This document shows positions 44,915 to 52,844 of a DNA stretch of 64,000 nt, piece by piece. Source of the stretch: Bacillota bacterium. GTDB lineage: Bacteria > Bacillota > Sulfobacillia > JACIYH01. The notes under the pieces are model-generated. The model was not told where the DNA came from, did no database searches, and saw nothing but the letters and a program-made list of their open reading frames with translations. Numbering within the stretch: the stretch's first letter is position 1; the number at the start of each line of letters is the position of its first letter. The position numbers and the translations under genes were made by a program. The stretch covers positions 39,715 through 103,714 of the forward strand of contig JBFLXJ010000006.1 in NCBI GenBank assembly GCA_040757085.1. Direction: 5' to 3'.

Positions 44915-45000
44915 GGCACCATCATAGCCATCGTCATCCTGAATGCCTGGTTGGGGTTCATCCGGGAATACCGCGCGGAGCGGTCGCTGGAGGCCTTCCC
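44915..45000 (+). pseudogene. relic fragment of a cation-transporting P-type ATPase
   Basis: About 28 codons read IIAIVILNAWLGFIREYRAE and then RSLEAF, which closely matches the segment after the second membrane helix of Ca2+/cation P-type ATPases (ILNAxLGFIQEYRAExALEAL). Neither the upstream nor the downstream part of such a gene is present, and the frame breaks after RSLEAF. The remainder of 44905-45231 (327 bases) shows no other recognisable gene. Confidence 0.5.
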
Positions 45001-45240
45001 GCGTCGCTGCCCGCTTCGTGCCTGGGGTGTGCTGCCTCCTACGGGGTTAGGCTCCCAGCCTCCGGGCCTGTTGGCGTGTCGGGGTGGCCCGGCAGCCCCC
45101 TTCGGTGCCGCGACTCGTGACCGGGGCCTGTTCGTGGAGCTGGGCGGGCTGGGGCCTGGCTATGGGGTTGCTTCCACGGTTTTCCTGGACACTTTCGCCG
45201 TGCTCACTCGTAGGGATGGAGGGGAAGGGAGGTGCGGCGG

Positions 45241-45423
45241 GTGTCGCAGAAGTTGTCCAGCCGGGAAGCCCGGTGGGAGCGGCCGTCCCGCCGCGCTTGG
45301 AACCCCCGTGTGGTGGTCCGGGTGATAGACGACGGTGGGTCCGCCCTCCGGGACGTGCGGCGCTTCCTGATTGAGCGTTATTTGGACGCGTGTGGTGGCG
45401 TAAAAGTCGGCGAGGGCCGCTAG
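45241..45423 (+). CDS. small protein directly upstream of the serine recombinase
   Basis: 60 residues from GTG 45241 (GGGAGG seven bases upstream), or 63 from GTG 45232. It is Arg-rich with an amphipathic block VVVRVIDDGGSALRDVRRFL. The stop lies two bases before the recombinase ATG, so the two are co-translated. I do not recognise it. Small basic partners beside serine integrases are sometimes recombination directionality factors, which makes this a candidate, but nothing in the sequence proves that. Confidence 0.5.
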   Translation: MSQKLSSREARWERPSRRAWNPRVVVRVIDDGGSALRDVRRFLIERYLDACGGVKVGEGR

Positions 45424-45425
45424 CC

Positions 45426-47096
45426 ATGTTTGCGGTGGTGTACGCCCGTGTGTCGACTGAGGAGCAGGCTCAGCAGGGGTCGTCCCTTGAGGATCAGGCG
45501 GCGACGTGCGAGCGTCATGCTCGTGCGCTGGGCGCCGTGGACGTGCAGGTATTCCGTGACGTGGCTTCCGGCAGCGTTCTGCAGAGGCCGGGCCTTGAGG
45601 CCCTGCGGGAGAGGATTGCCTGCGGCGGCGTTGGACTCTTTGTCTGCTATGATCCCGACCGCCTTGCCCGGAACCTGTCCCATCAGCTTCTTCTGACGGA
45701 GGAGTTCGAACGCGCCGGGGTGAGGCTCGAGTTCGTCAATTTCGAGTGGAAGAACACGCCCGAGGGCAAGCTGTTTTACTCGCTCCGCGGCGCCATTGCC
45801 GAGTACGAGCGGGAGAAGATCAGAGAGCGCACGATGCGCGGCAAGTTGCGCCGGGCGCGGGAGCAGCGCCTGACGCACAATCCCAGGACCTACGGCTATC
45901 GCTACTGCCCCGAAGGGAAGGCGTTCGCGGTTGATCCTTCGGAGGCGGCGGTTGTGCGGCAGATGTTCGAGTGGTTTGTGGATGGCGACCTGGGGTACCA
46001 CGGCATAGCCAGGCGTCTCACCGAGATGGGTATACCGTCCCCCGAGGGGAGCGTCTGGCAGAAGATGACCGTGCGGCGGATTCTCGCCAATACGGCTTAC
46101 GTGGGGCTCGTGTACCTTCACCGCCACGACACGGTGGGTGTCAGGAACAGCCGGCGGCTCCCGCCTTGCCAGAGGTTGAAGCGGCGGGAGCGGCCGCGGG
46201 ACGAGTGGATCCCGGTGGCGGTCCCCGCGATTGTGGACCCGGAGGTTTTCGGCAGGGCTCAACAGAAGAGCCTTGAGGTTCGGCGCCGGTATGCCGGTTC
46301 TTCGCGGGCTGAGTACCTGCTCAGCGGCCTGGTCTCCTGCGGGGTGTGTGGGTGTACGGTGCACGGGTTCCTGTCCAGCCCTCCCGGGAGGGTTGCGCGC
46401 CGGTACTACGTCTGCACCGCGAGGAACCCTGGCCGGCGGGGGAGAGCCAAGTGTGTGCTCCCCTATCTCCCTGCCGATGACCTGGAGCGGCTGGTCTGGG
46501 AGCGGGTGGTGGGGTGGCTGCGCGATCCGGGGGCCTTCCAGCGGGACCTTGTGGAGAGGGCGAATGAGTTGCTTGCGCCTTTGGAAAGGGCGATTTCCGA
46601 CATCGAGGCCCAGCTTGCTGACTATGCCGAGCAGGGAAAGCGGCTCATTGACCTCTACCAGCGCGGCCTGGTCCCCTTGGTTGAGGTGGAGGGTCGCTTG
46701 AAATCATTGTCGGGCGCGGTTTCGGCCCTTTCTGCGAGGCGCGCTGACCTGCTGCGCAGGGCATCGCAGGTCCGGTTGACGACTGAGGACCTTGACCGCT
46801 TCGCACACATGGCTGCCGGGGTGGTGGACCAGCTCGATGAGCTTGATTTCGACGGCCGCCGCAGTATTGTGCGCAGGTTGATGGTTCGTGTTACCGTCCA
46901 TGCAGATGCCGTGGTCCTTGATGTCCGGCTACCTGGTGATCCCGGAGAAGCCAGTGATGGCGGGGGTTTTGCGAGGGTGGCCCCGGAGCAGGCGGCGTGT
47001 ATCGACGTTTGTAACGACACTGTGAGGGGCCGTGCCATCGATGAGGGCTACCTTGATGGCCGGGATGTAGAGGCCGTCCAGGGAGTTGTTGTCTGA
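45426..47096 (+). CDS. large serine recombinase (site-specific integrase/excisionase)
   Basis: 556 residues. The resolvase-type catalytic domain starts VVYARVSTEEQAQQGSSLED with the nucleophile at Ser10. The recombinase domain runs from about 160 to 260 (GYRYCPEGKAF, YHGIARRLTEMGIPSPEGS, RRILANTAYVGLVYLH). A zinc ribbon follows (SCGVCGCTVHG, YYVCTARN, RAKC near 300-345), then a coiled coil near 375-445 and a C-terminal helical part, as in SpoIVCA/TnpX/phiC31-type enzymes. Its last 23 codons lie beyond the attR core at 47022, in host DNA antisense to the ATPase gene. Confidence 0.93.
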   Translation: MFAVVYARVSTEEQAQQGSSLEDQAATCERHARALGAVDVQVFRDVASGSVLQRPGLEALRERIACGGVGLFVCYDPDRLARNLSHQLLLTEEFERAGVRLEFVNFEWKNTPEGKLFYSLRGAIAEYEREKIRERTMRGKLRRAREQRLTHNPRTYGYRYCPEGKAFAVDPSEAAVVRQMFEWFVDGDLGYHGIARRLTEMGIPSPEGSVWQKMTVRRILANTAYVGLVYLHRHDTVGVRNSRRLPPCQRLKRRERPRDEWIPVAVPAIVDPEVFGRAQQKSLEVRRRYAGSSRAEYLLSGLVSCGVCGCTVHGFLSSPPGRVARRYYVCTARNPGRRGRAKCVLPYLPADDLERLVWERVVGWLRDPGAFQRDLVERANELLAPLERAISDIEAQLADYAEQGKRLIDLYQRGLVPLVEVEGRLKSLSGAVSALSARRADLLRRASQVRLTTEDLDRFAHMAAGVVDQLDELDFDGRRSIVRRLMVRVTVHADAVVLDVRLPGDPGEASDGGGFARVAPEQAACIDVCNDTVRGRAIDEGYLDGRDVEAVQGVVV

Positions 47097-47312
47097 GGAG
47101 CAGTGGTGGAACTCGATGTCCAGGCCCCGGCCCACCAGGGCCTCGCCGATACCGCGGATGAACGTGGACTTGCCCACCCCGGGGCCGCCTTTGATGACGA
47201 AGATGCGGGTGGCATCGGGCGGCGCAATGTAATCGTAAAAGGAAAAGAACCCGACTGAAGTATTGCCACCCGGGAATACTCGCTTGATGTGGCCGCGCTT
47301 GATAGCCGTCAT
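46929..47312 (-). CDS. 5' part of the interrupted two-P-loop ATPase gene
   Basis: Begins ATG 47312 with GGGAG upstream. Residues 1-97 are the true N-terminus: KRGHIKRVFPGGNTSVGFFS, then Walker A IKGGPGVGKSTFI near residue 40-52 and IEFHHCSSDNNSLDGLYIP. After DGTAPH at 47025 the frame enters the element and adds 30 unrelated residues before stopping at 46929. The remainder, with the second P-loop, is at 27713-28546. In the present arrangement the product is a truncated 127-residue protein. Confidence 0.85.
   Translation of the reverse strand: MTAIKRGHIKRVFPGGNTSVGFFSFYDYIAPPDATRIFVIKGGPGVGKSTFIRGIGEALVGRGLDIEFHHCSSDNNSLDGLYIPAIKVALIDGTAPHSVVTNVDTRRLLRGHPRKTPAITGFSGITR
46998..47036 (+). repeat. 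attR-like junction (element arm + GTG core + host half)
   Basis: TGTATCGACGTTTGTAAC (46998-47015), GACACT, core GTG (47022-47024), then host AGGGGCCGTGCC. The arm is the inverted copy of that at 28557-28574, and the core has the same strand orientation as the left core, as needed for excision. Confidence 0.82.
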
Positions 47313-47539
47313 TGCCGGTATCTCCCTTCTGACCTGCCTGGTTTCCCGATGAGTGGGGGGTGATTACCTTCCCCCGGTCCAGGCTATGGAAGCGGTGCCC
47401 CGTTGGGTGCATGTCCCCCGCGCGTTCAGACGTGGGCAACGGAGCCTCAGATGTTGCGTGTGATGGCCCTGCTCGGCCGGGGTGCCAACCGAAGCCCGTC
47501 GCAATGGTGGTGCCGGTCGTCATGTGCTAAACTAGTGTC

Positions 47540-48358
47540 ATGAGTGGTGCGCTGGGATTCAAGCGAGGCAGGGGCCTGGGGCGGGTCGAGTTCCCCCGGA
47601 CAACCGGGCCCGGTCAGCTGGACGATTTCCAGAAAGAAGCCATCGACCATCTCCTGGCCGGGGAAGATGTGCTGGTGTATGCCCCCACCGGGAGTGGCAA
47701 GACCCGTATCGCCGAGGAGTTCGCCGCCTGGCTGCTCGAGCGCGGTGGGGGGATGGGCTACACTGCTCCCCTCAAAGCCATATCCAACCAGAAATACCGG
47801 GATTTTGTGGATATATTCGGGGAACCCCGGGTAGGCCTGCTGACGGGCGACATTTCTATCAACCCGGGGGCGCCTTTGCTGGTGATGACCACCGAGATAT
47901 TCCGCAACCGCTGTCTGACCGAGCCCGCCACCCTGTCCCGGATGGCCTGCGTGGTCCTGGACGAGATTCACTACCTGGGGGATGAGCAAAGAGGGACGGT
48001 GTGGGAAGAGAGCGTCATCTTCTGTCCCTACCACGTGATCATCCTGGGGCTTTCTGCCACCGTCTCAAATGCCGCCCAGCTGGCTGAGTGGATGGCGGGG
48101 GTGCGGGGGCGTCCGGTGCACGTGGTGTACGAGTCCAGGCGCCCTGTACCCCTGGAGTTCCGCTGGATATTGCCCGATGGCCGCGTCGTGGAGGAAACCC
48201 GCGCCCGGGAAGCGGTGAGGAGACTGGCGCGCGGGAAGATGCGGCCCCGGCGGCAGCCGTGGCAGGCGCGGGTGGGGGAGGGCGACCAGGCCTGGGGCGA
48301 TGTTCGGGCGGGCGGCCGGGGCCGGTTGTGGGCGGGCGAACCGGAGGGTCTGCTGTGA
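47540..48358 (+). CDS. Ski2-like DEAD/DEAH helicase, N-terminal ATPase half
   Basis: 272 residues. LDDFQKEAIDHLLAGEDVLV and APTGSGKTRIAEEFA (Walker A near residue 50), TAPLKAISNQKYRDF (motif Ia), LDEIHYLGDEQRG (motif II, DEIH), and GLSATVSNA (motif III) form the first RecA-like domain of a Ski2/Mtr4-type helicase. The last 40 residues are Arg/Gly-rich and seem non-conserved. The stop at 48358 overlaps the GTG of the second half. In relatives I would expect one protein of about 750 residues. Confidence 0.86.
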   Translation: MSGALGFKRGRGLGRVEFPRTTGPGQLDDFQKEAIDHLLAGEDVLVYAPTGSGKTRIAEEFAAWLLERGGGMGYTAPLKAISNQKYRDFVDIFGEPRVGLLTGDISINPGAPLLVMTTEIFRNRCLTEPATLSRMACVVLDEIHYLGDEQRGTVWEESVIFCPYHVIILGLSATVSNAAQLAEWMAGVRGRPVHVVYESRRPVPLEFRWILPDGRVVEETRAREAVRRLARGKMRPRRQPWQARVGEGDQAWGDVRAGGRGRLWAGEPEGLL

Positions 48359-49833
48359 GCGAGCAACGGGCCGTACGCCCCCGCGTGATCCGGGCCGACG
48401 ATCCCGACCCGGGCACGGTGCTGGAAGCCATCGCGTCCTCGGGCGGGCACTTTCCCCTTTTGTATTTCGTCTTCAGCCGCCGCCAGACCGAGGAGATGGC
48501 CGAGCAGGTGGCGGGAGAATGGGATTTTCTCCTGCCCGAAGAGAAGCGGCGGGTGGCGGCCGAGGTCAGGGAAGCCCGGCAGACTTACCCCGGGTTGCTG
48601 GGTCTGCCGGGGCGGCGCACGTTGTTGCGTCTCCTGGTGCAGGGAATAGCGTACCATCACGCCGGGCTGGCGCCGCAACTGAAGTTGCTGGTGGAGAGGC
48701 TCTACTGTCAGGGGCTGGTGCGCGTGGTGTTCTGCACGGAGACTTTCGCGGCCGGGGTAAACTATCCCGCCGCCTCGGCGGTATTCCACACCTGTCGCAA
48801 GTGGGATGGCCGGGACTTCCGCATGCTGCGCGCCCGCGAGTTCTTCCAGATGGCCGGCCGGGCCGGGCGGCGGGGGTTTGATCCGGTGGGCTGGGTCTAC
48901 GTGCGTGTGCCTTCCGATCGTCCCGAGGAGGCCGGCTTTTACCGGGAGCAGGCGGTTGAACCCGTGGAGAGTACCTTTACCGTGTCCCCGGCCACCGTGC
49001 TCAACATGTGGCAGTGGGGAGACCAGAGCCTGGTCGAGCGTTTCCTGGACAAAAGCCTCCTCACTTTCCGGGCTACCCGGCAGATCGAGGCGACCAGGCG
49101 GGAGATGGCAGCACTGAAGAGTCAGCTCGAGGGTGGGGTGCTCAAGGGTAAGAAGGCCCGCGCGGCGCAGCACCGCATTCGCCATCTGGGCCGCCGGGTA
49201 GAGGAACTGGCCAGGTTGGCCCAGGGACCCCGGCGGCAGTTTGCGGCTCTGCTCGACGTACTGGGGAAGCTGGGCTACCTGGGGTCGGAGGGACTGCATC
49301 CGCGCGGGATGTTCGCGGCCCGGCTCCGTTACCAGGAGATCCTTGTCACCGAGATGGCGTTTCGGGGACTCCTCGTGAAGCCTCCTGCGGCTGATGTGGC
49401 CGCCATCCTGGCCGGGGTGGACTACGAGCCAGGGCGTTATCCGGCCGTGGAACCCCTTCACCTCCGCTCCATGGCCGGCGTCCGTCGCTTGCAGGAGACT
49501 CTCGTGCGCCGGGGGGTTCCTCCTGAGTTCTGTCGCTGGCACCCGGAGCCCTGCCTGCTGGCCTACCGGTGGTACCAGGGATGCTCTTTTGCCGACCTGC
49601 TGGGCCTTACCACCCTGCAGGAAGGCGACATCATCTCCATCCTGCGCCGGGAGATAGACTTGCTCCGCCAGCTGGAGGAGGCTGCCGCCAGCCTCTGCCT
49701 GTCCTACCACTCCATCGCCGCCCGCGAGGCCGGCGAAACCTCCGCCGGGGTGGCAGCCCTCGAGCGGTTAAGGGAGAGAGTGAGTCACATCCGGGCGCGC
49801 CTTGACCGCGACGAAGTGCAGGCCGTGGTGTGA
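48355..49833 (+). CDS. Ski2-like helicase, C-terminal half (translationally coupled)
   Basis: 492 residues carrying the second RecA domain: FPLLYFVFSRRQTEEMAEQ, IAYHHAGLAPQLK (motif IV/V region), FCTETFAAGVNYPA and FQMAGRAGRRGFDPVG (motif VI, with Arg fingers), then a DSHCT-like helical C-terminus. GTG 48355 overlaps the upstream stop as GTGA and has GGAGGG ten bases before it, a normal coupling signal, so the split looks stable rather than a sequencing error. The two products probably assemble into one RNA/DNA helicase. Confidence 0.86.
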   Translation: MSEQRAVRPRVIRADDPDPGTVLEAIASSGGHFPLLYFVFSRRQTEEMAEQVAGEWDFLLPEEKRRVAAEVREARQTYPGLLGLPGRRTLLRLLVQGIAYHHAGLAPQLKLLVERLYCQGLVRVVFCTETFAAGVNYPAASAVFHTCRKWDGRDFRMLRAREFFQMAGRAGRRGFDPVGWVYVRVPSDRPEEAGFYREQAVEPVESTFTVSPATVLNMWQWGDQSLVERFLDKSLLTFRATRQIEATRREMAALKSQLEGGVLKGKKARAAQHRIRHLGRRVEELARLAQGPRRQFAALLDVLGKLGYLGSEGLHPRGMFAARLRYQEILVTEMAFRGLLVKPPAADVAAILAGVDYEPGRYPAVEPLHLRSMAGVRRLQETLVRRGVPPEFCRWHPEPCLLAYRWYQGCSFADLLGLTTLQEGDIISILRREIDLLRQLEEAAASLCLSYHSIAAREAGETSAGVAALERLRERVSHIRARLDRDEVQAVV

Positions 49834-49897
49834 ACCGGCAGGCGGCTTGACAATTCTATCATGAGGGCTAAAATGCGATTGCAGGAGGTGTTGGGCG

Positions 49898-50143
49898 GTG
49901 CCGGTGTACGAGTATGAGTGCGAGCATTGTGGCGTGTTTGAGGTCTACCGCAGCATTACCGCCGAGCCCCTCGAGAAGTGTCCTCAGTGCGGGGGCAGGG
50001 TCCGCAAGCTCATAAGCCGTCACGTCAACGTGATTTTCAAGGGATCGGGGTTCCATACCACCGATTACCGGAGTGAGGAATACCGCAAGCGGGAAAAAGA
50101 AGAAAAGAGCCAGGCGAAAGACAGCACCGCCGCCAGTTCGTGA
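49898..50143 (+). CDS. FmdB-family zinc-ribbon protein
   Basis: 81 residues. The MPVYEYECEHCG start and KCPQCGGRVRKLIS give the two CxxC pairs of an FmdB-type zinc ribbon. The C-terminus is Lys/Glu-rich and probably disordered. GTG 49898 has GGAGGTG eight bases upstream. FmdB proteins were named as regulators of amidase or formamidase genes, but most are of unknown function. Confidence 0.88.
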   Translation: MPVYEYECEHCGVFEVYRSITAEPLEKCPQCGGRVRKLISRHVNVIFKGSGFHTTDYRSEEYRKREKEEKSQAKDSTAASS

Positions 50144-50165
50144 GAGGACGGCGGCGACCGAGGCA

Positions 50166-50189
50166 GGGCCGGCCATCCGGCCCGTTTTT
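50166..50189 (+). terminator. rho-independent terminator
   Basis: GGGCCGG (50166-50172), loop, CCGGCCC (50177-50183), then GTTTTT. A strong stem with U-tract 22 bases after the FmdB-type gene separates it from the Lon-like gene. Confidence 0.85.
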
Positions 50190-50285
50190 GTATCCTGGAA
50201 TAGTTTCACGCAATGGTGGAAGGCATTGGCCGACCGGGGCGAGAAACTGAAATAGTACATACCCGAGCGGAAGGGAGGAGGCAGC

Positions 50286-52763
50286 GTGCCGGTTTCGGAA
50301 CTGGAGCCCCAGGCCTTGCGGCTGGTGTGTGACCCCAACTGCTTTCCCTACGAGACCACAGACCAGGTTCCGCCGCTGGAGGGGATGATAGGGCAGGACC
50401 GGGCCATGCGCGCCATGGAGTTCGGCCTGAAGGTGCGCAACCCGGGCTACAACATCTACATGGCGGGGGTGCCGGGCACAGGCAAGACCACGTACGCCCA
50501 GGCCCTGGTGAGCGAGGTGGCCCGCCAGCAGAAGCCCCCCGATGACTGGTGCTACGTTTACAATTTCGACGATCCCGACCGTCCCGTGGCCCTGCGCCTG
50601 CCGCCTGGGAAGGGCGGGGAGTTCCAGCGGGACATGGAAGAACTGGTCCAGGACCTCAAGGTGCACGTCCCTCGTGTCTTCGAAAGCGCGGACTACGAGC
50701 AGCAGCGGTCGGAGACCATGAGCAAGTACCAGAGCCGGATTTCCGAGGTTCTGCGCAGTCTCGTAGAGCGGGCACGGGCGGAGGGGTTCGCTCTCCAGCA
50801 GACGGCAGCAGGCTTTCTGGTTGCCCCCCTTATACACGGTCAACCCATCACCAGCGAGCAGTACCAGGAGTTGCCCGAGCAGGTGCGCCGGGAAATCGAG
50901 CAGAGGAGCACCCAGGTCCAGGAGTGGATTTCCGAGGCCCAGCGCCAGGTGCGGTTGCTGGAGAAGGAGGCCCGGGGAGCCATCCGGGAACTGGAGCAAC
51001 GCATTGCCCGGGTGGCGGTAGGACCCCTCATCGAACGCCTCCAGGAGAAGTGGCGGGAGTTTCCCCTGGTGGTGAACTACCTGTCCCGGGTGGAGGAAGA
51101 CGTCCGCAGTAATCTGGAGGAATTCCGGGCGTCCGAGCACGAGACGGCGCCCGTGCCCTTCCCCTTTGCCCCACCCCGCCAGGAGCGGGAAAGCGCCGTC
51201 CTGCGCTATCGGGTGAATCTCCTGGTCAACAACGCGGGTGCCCAGGGGGCGCCGGTGGTGATGGAAACCAACCCCACCTACTACAATTTGTTCGGTGGGG
51301 TGGAGTACCGCAGTCACATGGGGGTCATGGTCACCGACTTCACCATGATCCGAGCGGGGGCCGTGCATCGGGCCAATGGCGGCTACCTCATCCTGCAGGC
51401 CCGGGATGTGCTGGCCAATCCCGGTGCCTGGGACGGCCTCAAGCGTGCCCTCAAGAATCGCAGCATCCAGATCGAGAACATGGGGGAGCAGTTCCGGCTC
51501 ATCCCGACCCGCACCTTGCGTCCGGAGCCCATCCCGCTGGACGTGAAGATCATCCTGGTGGGGAACGCTCTGCTGCACATGCTCCTCCATTACTATGACG
51601 AGGACTTCCGCAAGTTCTTCAAGGTGAAGGCCGACTTCGACACCGAGATGCCTCGCAACGCCGAGAACCTGGAGGGTTACTTCCGGTTCCTGGCTTCCCT
51701 CTGCCGCCGGGAAGGCATCAGGCACCTGGACCGTACTGCGGTGGCCAAGGTAGTGGAGTACTCTTCCCGGCTGGCCGGCAGCCAGAAAAAGCTCTCCACC
51801 CGGTTCAACGAAGTGGTAGAGGTGGTTTACGAGGCCAACGTGTGGGCGGAAGGCGACGGGAGTCCGGTCATCACGGCGGCGCACATCGAGAAAGCGATCG
51901 AGGAGAAGGTCTACCGGTCCAATCGCATCGAGGAGAAGATCCGGGAAATGATCGCCGAGGGAAAGATCCTCGTCGATGTGGACGGGGCCGTCGTGGGCCA
52001 GGTGAACGGCCTCTCGGTGCTCCAGGTGGGGGACTACGCTTTCGGGCGTCCTTCCCGCATCACCGCGCGCACCTTCCTGGGGGAAGAGGGCGTGGTGAAC
52101 ATCGAGCGGGAGACGGAGATGTCGGGCAACATCCACTCCAAGGGAGTGTTGATCCTGGGAGGGTACCTGGGCGGGAAGTATGCCCAGGACAAGCCGCTTT
52201 CTCTCTCCGCCCGGCTGTGCTTCGAGCAGACTTACGAAGAGGTGGAGGGCGACAGCGCATCCAGCACGGAACTGTATGCGCTGCTTTCCAGCCTGTCCGG
52301 TCTTCCCCTGCGACAGGATCTGGCGGTGACCGGTTCTGTCAGCCAGAACGGGGAAGTGCAGCCCATCGGCGGTATCAACGAGAAAATAGAGGGATTCTAC
52401 GCGGTGTGCAAGGTCAAGGGGCTGACCGGACGGCAGGGCGTGATCATTCCTTATCAAAACGTGGACGATCTCATGCTTAAGGAGGAAGTGGTGGAGGCGG
52501 TCCGGGCGGGCAAGTTCCACATCTACCCCGTGCGCACGGTGGATGAAGGCATCGAACTCCTCACGGGTGTCCCTGCGGGCACCATGCAGCCCGATGGTAC
52601 CTATCCGGAGGGGAGCCTCCACTATCTGGTGGATGGCAAGTTGCGGGAGATGGCAGAGAAGCTCACGGCGTTCGCGGGTGCAGCTCGGGGCCGTCCCCGC
52701 CCCAGTCGGCGCAATCGCCGAGGAGCAGGCGATGCGCCTCCCGATGAGCCCGACGAAGAGTGA
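50286..52763 (+). CDS. Lon-family ATP-dependent protease
   Basis: 825 residues. The N-terminal AAA+ part has MAGVPGTGKTTYAQALV near residue 59, a long coiled-coil insertion (about 140-270), and FNEVVEVVYEANVWA sensor/arginine-finger region near 505. The C-terminal S16 protease domain has GDSASSTELYALLSSLSG with the catalytic Ser near 657 and GGINEKIEGF with the catalytic Lys near 700. The Walker region lies in the first 70 residues and there is no classic Lon substrate domain, so it belongs to the bacterial LonB/LonC-like group, not LonA. GTG 50286 has GGGAGG before it. Confidence 0.88.
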   Translation: MPVSELEPQALRLVCDPNCFPYETTDQVPPLEGMIGQDRAMRAMEFGLKVRNPGYNIYMAGVPGTGKTTYAQALVSEVARQQKPPDDWCYVYNFDDPDRPVALRLPPGKGGEFQRDMEELVQDLKVHVPRVFESADYEQQRSETMSKYQSRISEVLRSLVERARAEGFALQQTAAGFLVAPLIHGQPITSEQYQELPEQVRREIEQRSTQVQEWISEAQRQVRLLEKEARGAIRELEQRIARVAVGPLIERLQEKWREFPLVVNYLSRVEEDVRSNLEEFRASEHETAPVPFPFAPPRQERESAVLRYRVNLLVNNAGAQGAPVVMETNPTYYNLFGGVEYRSHMGVMVTDFTMIRAGAVHRANGGYLILQARDVLANPGAWDGLKRALKNRSIQIENMGEQFRLIPTRTLRPEPIPLDVKIILVGNALLHMLLHYYDEDFRKFFKVKADFDTEMPRNAENLEGYFRFLASLCRREGIRHLDRTAVAKVVEYSSRLAGSQKKLSTRFNEVVEVVYEANVWAEGDGSPVITAAHIEKAIEEKVYRSNRIEEKIREMIAEGKILVDVDGAVVGQVNGLSVLQVGDYAFGRPSRITARTFLGEEGVVNIERETEMSGNIHSKGVLILGGYLGGKYAQDKPLSLSARLCFEQTYEEVEGDSASSTELYALLSSLSGLPLRQDLAVTGSVSQNGEVQPIGGINEKIEGFYAVCKVKGLTGRQGVIIPYQNVDDLMLKEEVVEAVRAGKFHIYPVRTVDEGIELLTGVPAGTMQPDGTYPEGSLHYLVDGKLREMAEKLTAFAGAARGRPRPSRRNRRGAGDAPPDEPDEE

Positions 52764-52844
52764 CGAGGTGATGGCACCGGGCGGGTCGGACGCCGTAGCA
52801 GGAAGCGGACCCGCCAGTGGATCTCCACTTCTTTGTCAGGATGA

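Larger units (their letters stand above)
28547..47024. mobile_element. 18.5-kb serine-recombinase intervening element inside an ATPase gene
   Basis: The element runs from the GTG core at 28547-28549 to the GTG core at 47022-47024, both on the + strand in the same orientation, 18,475 bases apart. Just inside each core is one copy of GTTACAAACGTCGATACA (28557-28574 on +, 46998-47015 on the complement). Outside lie the two halves of one ATPase gene. Fusing the outer flanks restores the ATPase frame exactly. Fusing the inner ends gives a 52-base palindromic-armed site with its central dinucleotide in the shared core. A large serine recombinase lies at the right end. No replication, conjugation or phage structural genes are present; the cargo is metabolic. 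Confidence 0.85.

Noticed and set aside
28551..47021. Inverted orientation of the 18-base arms first suggested an invertible segment
   Set aside because: The GTG crossover cores have the same orientation on the + strand, and the arms are the two half-sites of one symmetric attP. Inversion would not rejoin the ATPase, while excision does so in frame.
50037..52622. Very long open frame antisense to the Lon-like gene
   Set aside because: It is a mirror of a G+C-rich coding gene with clear S16 motifs, has no recognisable domain and covers neighbouring genes.
52780..52818. GGCGGGTC/GACCCGCC hairpin after the Lon-like gene as a terminator
   Set aside because: No U-tract follows and the loop is about 20 bases, so it was not listed as a terminator.
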